Of a DNA stretch of 49,067 nt, positions 45,633 through 49,067 are shown in pieces. How positions within the stretch are numbered: the first letter of the stretch is position 1; each line of letters begins with the position of its first letter. The notes under the pieces are model-generated. The model had not been told where the DNA came from. It made no database searches and worked only from the letters and a program-made list of their open reading frames with translations. The stretch is from positions 1-49,067 of the forward strand of contig WFVD01000019.1 in assembly GCA_015491865.1 (NCBI GenBank). The letters are read 5' to 3'. Made by a program: the position numbers and the translations under genes. The DNA is from Gammaproteobacteria bacterium. Its GTDB lineage: Bacteria; Pseudomonadota; Gammaproteobacteria; SZUA-140.

Positions 45633-48600
45633 TCACAAACGGCGCAGCAGTTCGCTTGTCGCCACTGCAGGTGAAGAGCCGTTGGTAGCCGCGAGTATGT
45701 TGGCGCACTTTTCGTAGCTCGCCTGAGCCTCGGCATGACGCCCCTGTGCGAGGTAGCAGCGAATCAACCCCTGATAGGCAACCTCTGCCAGAGGGTCGAC
45801 TTCCAGAATACGCTGATGACAGTGAATGGCAGCCTGACTATCTGTGCCTTCAATCACTTCAGCCAGGGCGGCAATATGGCGGACAAAGCGACTCCGTAGC
45901 GCTTCCCGCTGCGAAATGGCCCAGCCGGTCGATTCATTGACCAGAAAGTGGCCGCGATAGTAGCGCATCAATTTATTTGCGAGGGAGCTGTGTTGCCGTA
46001 CATCATTCACCTTAAGCGCTTCTTCTACCCGCCCAAACAGACGCCCCATGGCCCAGGTATCGACCCAGACATAGCGCTCATTCAGGCTCAGCCGGTGGTT
46101 TTTCAGCAATAGGAAATGCTGCCCTCCCAGCAGTTTTCGTAAACGGTGCAGGGTCGTCTTGAAGTTGGCCCGAACCTGGTCGCCATCGGCATCTGGCCAC
46201 AGGGCATCCATGACCTTATCGACATGCAGATCACGACCACCAAAGGCGAGCAAGGCTTTTAGCAGATCAAATGGTCGGCTATCGGCCTCAATCGCCCGCT
46301 CATTTAACAGCAGACCAAATCGCCCCAGGGTGTATATCTTCACCGACCAGGGCCAATGCTCACCCACAAACAGGCTCTCCTTTGGGTTGTAGCCGTAGTG
46401 TTTGATGAGCTGGCGGGCATATTCCGGCTCGATGCTGTTTTCCAGCGCCACGCCACACAAGGTGCTCACCATACGAGGTGGCCATACTGCCGAAGCCTTC
46501 ATATCCTTTTCCCGACCAAGGCGAAAGCACGCCTCCAGATGCGTTAACAGCAGCGGGGTATTATCTTGCCTGAACGCCAGGTAGCTGCGCACCATGTGAT
46601 AGACCCAGGCGGAGGCGTGCGTATCAATTTCCTGGGTAACCCGGCGTACAGAGTCAAGCTGTTTCTCTGCCCGCTCGAATGCGCTGGATTCAATACAGGC
46701 AACCGCCAACATGCAGCGACTCACCCACAGCGGAAGCGGCGCATGGGCCTGTTCAACCAGCGCGACCGCTGCGCTGCAGTGCTGGATCGCGCCGCTATAA
46801 TTACCACTCAGCAACTGGTAATACCCCAGGTGCAGCTGGTAATGCCCGCTATCTAACAGGCTCTCACTGCTTACGATCTCACCATACCTGTTAAGCAGCA
46901 TCGCCATCCGCGGCAGATCATGTTTGCAGGCTGAGTGGTAGAGCGCATGCGCCAGCATCAGACCGGAAAATATCTTGACCCCTTCATCCCTGATTTTCTG
47001 CTGGGAGTCATCGATAAGTTCATAACTCAACTCAAAATCAGCCGTCATCCAGTCGTTGGCATAGCGGGTCATCAGTAACAAGGCCTTTAGCAGGCGATCA
47101 TCCTCAACCGACGAGATGAGCTTTTCAATTCGACTACTGATATTACGCACTTTTGATGTTTCACCAAGCTGCCCATAATAGATGCTAAGCTGCACAACCG
47201 ACATCACCACCAGAAATTTATTGGGCACGAAACGGTATATCGTTTCCATCCTGGCCATCCAGCCGGGCAATGAAGGGTTCCCGGGCTGAACCCAGAACAT
47301 TAACTGGCTAGCGGAAAATATCAGATGACCTCGCGCCTCCATGCTTGGTGGCTTTGGATAAGCCTGTTGCAGCCACTCCAGCTCACTTATCCATCGGTCG
47401 GCACCAGCAAAGGAGTCGTGGGTAAATGTATAGGTATCGGCGATTCCACACCAACTCAAATAGAGTCCCAGCACATCCGCATCGCCCTTAAACAGGCAGT
47501 AGGCTTTTTCAAAGGCGTCATGGGCAGTGCTGTTCTCATACTGAAGGCACGACATCCCTTGCCAGTAGATCAACCACGGCCGCTGTTCGATTAAGGCGGC
47601 AGGAAGATGGGCAATCCAGTGTGCCAGCTTGCGGTTACACCCCTGTTCAATCTTTTTTCTGGCGTGTTTCAAAATCAGCTCGCACAGGGCGTACCAGTTT
47701 TCACCGCTAATCAGTAAGTCTGCTGCCGCATCAACTTCACCCACCTCAGCCAGCAGTAAGCCTGCTCGACTCTGCAACTGCTGATACTCTACCTCTTCAT
47801 ATTGTTCTCGCGCCTGGTTAAGCAGAAATTCGCGAAACAGTGGATGGTATTCATAGCCGGGCTTTAACACCCCGCGGCGTACAGTGAAGTATTGCTTACG
47901 CACCAGTCCCGACAGAATTTTTCTGGCAGCGCGATTACCGGTTAAACGCCTGCAGATCGCTGCGTTCATCTTCGGTAACACCGCACTCTTGATCAGAAAC
48001 TGCTGAATTTCCGGCTCAATGTTATGAAATATCTCGGTGGAAAAATAGTCGAAGAGGTACTCCGGGCTCATCTCCCCACTATCAAACTCGATCTTCTCCA
48101 GCTCTCCCCCCTGCTCCAGCCACAGGATCAACCCCGCTACCCACCCCTGAAGATGGCGGTCTAGCTGCAGTAGCTGCTGCTGGCTGATGTTGCGGGCTGG
48201 ATAACGCTGCTTCGCAATGGCCAGCGCCTCATCCACGGTGAAACGTAAATCATCCCATCCAATCAAACTTAATTTCTGATTAGCAATCAGGCGCGCAAAT
48301 GGAGCTGGGGGTTCGCTGCGACTGATGACAATCACATTGACTCCACCAGGGATTTCATTAAAGGCACAGGCCAGCATCTCATAGAGTTCGGCCTCGGGGC
48401 CGGCATCCTGAAAATTATCCAGCACCAGCAACCCCGGCATATCACGACGCTGAAACAGGTCACGAAAATAGTTGCGAGTAAACTCTGCGACACCCCGCTG
48501 ATATTCAGGGGTCAGGTCCGCCACTTTTCTGCGGCTCCTGCTCGCATGTTTTACCGCCTGACCCAGATAATGATAAAAGGTGGCCATATCAGTATCACCC

Positions 48601-48800
48601 TCATCTACCTGATACCAGAGACTTCTGTAATCATTAGAATCTAGATAGGATGATATCAGGGTCGTCTTCCCCGCACCTGCGGGTGCACTGAGCCAGACAA
48701 CAGGGCTGTTTCGTGCCTCGTCAAGCCGGGCGAACAGACGTTCTCGCAGCAGTGCGCGATCCGTTTTTGGTCGAGTTAATTTTGCCAGGCTTAAAACCAT
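45633..48800 (-). CDS. MalT-like AAA/TPR transcriptional regulator with BTAD domain
   Basis: 1055 aa from ATG 48800 (AGGAG ten bases upstream; the two preceding TTG codons are alternatives). An N-terminal STAND-type ATPase has Walker A APAGAGKT (about residues 39-46) and a Walker-B-like GLLVLDNFQD, followed by a winged-helix-like region and long TPR repeats (about 330-800). The C-terminus is an OmpR-type winged helix (IYTLGRFGLLLNERAIEADSRPFDLLKALL) plus a bacterial transcriptional activation domain (BTAD) with VDTWAMGRLF and YYRGHFLVNE motifs. LuxR-type HTH is absent; BTAD replaces it. It probably senses a ligand through TPRs and activates nearby or distant genes. It is directly upstream of the PEP-CTERM gene on the same strand, a possible target. 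Confidence 0.9.
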   Translation of the reverse strand: MVLSLAKLTRPKTDRALLRERLFARLDEARNSPVVWLSAPAGAGKTTLISSYLDSNDYRSLWYQVDEGDTDMATFYHYLGQAVKHASRSRRKVADLTPEYQRGVAEFTRNYFRDLFQRRDMPGLLVLDNFQDAGPEAELYEMLACAFNEIPGGVNVIVISRSEPPAPFARLIANQKLSLIGWDDLRFTVDEALAIAKQRYPARNISQQQLLQLDRHLQGWVAGLILWLEQGGELEKIEFDSGEMSPEYLFDYFSTEIFHNIEPEIQQFLIKSAVLPKMNAAICRRLTGNRAARKILSGLVRKQYFTVRRGVLKPGYEYHPLFREFLLNQAREQYEEVEYQQLQSRAGLLLAEVGEVDAAADLLISGENWYALCELILKHARKKIEQGCNRKLAHWIAHLPAALIEQRPWLIYWQGMSCLQYENSTAHDAFEKAYCLFKGDADVLGLYLSWCGIADTYTFTHDSFAGADRWISELEWLQQAYPKPPSMEARGHLIFSASQLMFWVQPGNPSLPGWMARMETIYRFVPNKFLVVMSVVQLSIYYGQLGETSKVRNISSRIEKLISSVEDDRLLKALLLMTRYANDWMTADFELSYELIDDSQQKIRDEGVKIFSGLMLAHALYHSACKHDLPRMAMLLNRYGEIVSSESLLDSGHYQLHLGYYQLLSGNYSGAIQHCSAAVALVEQAHAPLPLWVSRCMLAVACIESSAFERAEKQLDSVRRVTQEIDTHASAWVYHMVRSYLAFRQDNTPLLLTHLEACFRLGREKDMKASAVWPPRMVSTLCGVALENSIEPEYARQLIKHYGYNPKESLFVGEHWPWSVKIYTLGRFGLLLNERAIEADSRPFDLLKALLAFGGRDLHVDKVMDALWPDADGDQVRANFKTTLHRLRKLLGGQHFLLLKNHRLSLNERYVWVDTWAMGRLFGRVEEALKVNDVRQHSSLANKLMRYYRGHFLVNESTGWAISQREALRSRFVRHIAALAEVIEGTDSQAAIHCHQRILEVDPLAEVAYQGLIRCYLAQGRHAEAQASYEKCANILAATNGSSPAVATSELLRRL

Positions 48801-48917
48801 CAACAAGCAGCTCCTGAATTACCTCTAACAGTATCTGCGATCATACCGATAATCAGGGAAGAGTATCGATTCAGCGCCGCGCTAAATAGGGCCCGCTCAT
48901 CAATTGTCATGACGTTT

Positions 48918-48937
48918 AGTTAAGCAACCACTTAACT
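48918..48937. promoter_or_regulatory. Inverted repeat upstream of the MalT/BTAD-like gene
   Basis: AGTTAAG-6-CTTAACT, a perfect 7-bp inverted repeat about 120 nt upstream of the regulator start, without a T-run. Candidate operator, possibly for autoregulation. The remaining bases to the window end (49067) hold no gene I can support. Confidence 0.35.
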
Positions 48938-49067
48938 TAGCGGTTCATCTGGCATCGAGATTGCCGCGCTGAAGAATCTGGACTTCCGTTCCATCATGCT
49001 TTGCTCGCAATGAGAGGCAAGACAATTAATCAGCCCCAACATTTAACATTCACTGCTGTTTCAGTAA

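Overview
The window looks like a chromosomal segment of a gammaproteobacterium. The grounds are an RraB-type RNase E regulator, AGGAGG-like ribosome binding sites, an outer-membrane/PEP-CTERM style cell surface and c-di-GMP signalling. I see no rRNA, tRNA, CRISPR array or transposase. The species cannot be named from this sequence alone.

Left part (1-11408, + strand): the 3' end of a giant multidomain surface protein (beta-helix, Ig-like, DUF11, SdrD-B-like, OmpA-like, C-terminal outer-membrane barrel). It is followed by a membrane-anchored FecR-domain protein, a Cache-HAMP histidine kinase and a receiver-GGDEF response regulator. The four genes are collinear and probably form a surface/signalling unit.

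Central part (37995 down to 11458, - strand): about 26.5 kb of unidirectional genes encoding a nearly complete extracellular contractile injection system (eCIS, Afp/PVC/MAC type). In transcription order these are: DUF4255 tail terminator, an unknown 290-aa protein, sheath, two tube proteins, a 56-aa DUF5908/Afp6-like protein, Afp7-like LysM hub protein, VgrG-like spike, PAAR tip, gp25-like protein, baseplate J/Afp11, a putative fibre, Afp12-like baseplate protein, CIS tape measure and Afp15-like AAA+ ATPase. The same run continues into an unusual membrane module: a peptidoglycan-binding/TIM-barrel-like protein with three C-terminal TM helices, a 3-TM TPR protein, a Cache-domain protein fused to a pentameric ligand-gated ion channel (pLGIC)-like module, and a second pLGIC-like protein. 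It ends with a DUF4157 protein carrying HELGH, the usual eCIS cargo-associated domain. No canonical large toxin or Afp13-type fibre is present. The working hypothesis is that the membrane module anchors the injection machine, or couples it to sensing of an external ligand or ion flux. This is inferred from gene order alone.

Right part (38236-49067): a GNAT acetyltransferase, RraB, a patatin-like phospholipase and an HDOD protein. These are followed by a large 14-repeat FG-GAP/VCBS protein with a GlyGly-CTERM-like tail, a PEP-CTERM protein, and a MalT-like/BTAD transcriptional regulator. The window ends in intergenic DNA.

Runs of seven to nine C/G are frequent in the eCIS locus; the longest (nine) lies inside the tail terminator gene. 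They are flagged as possible slippage sites.
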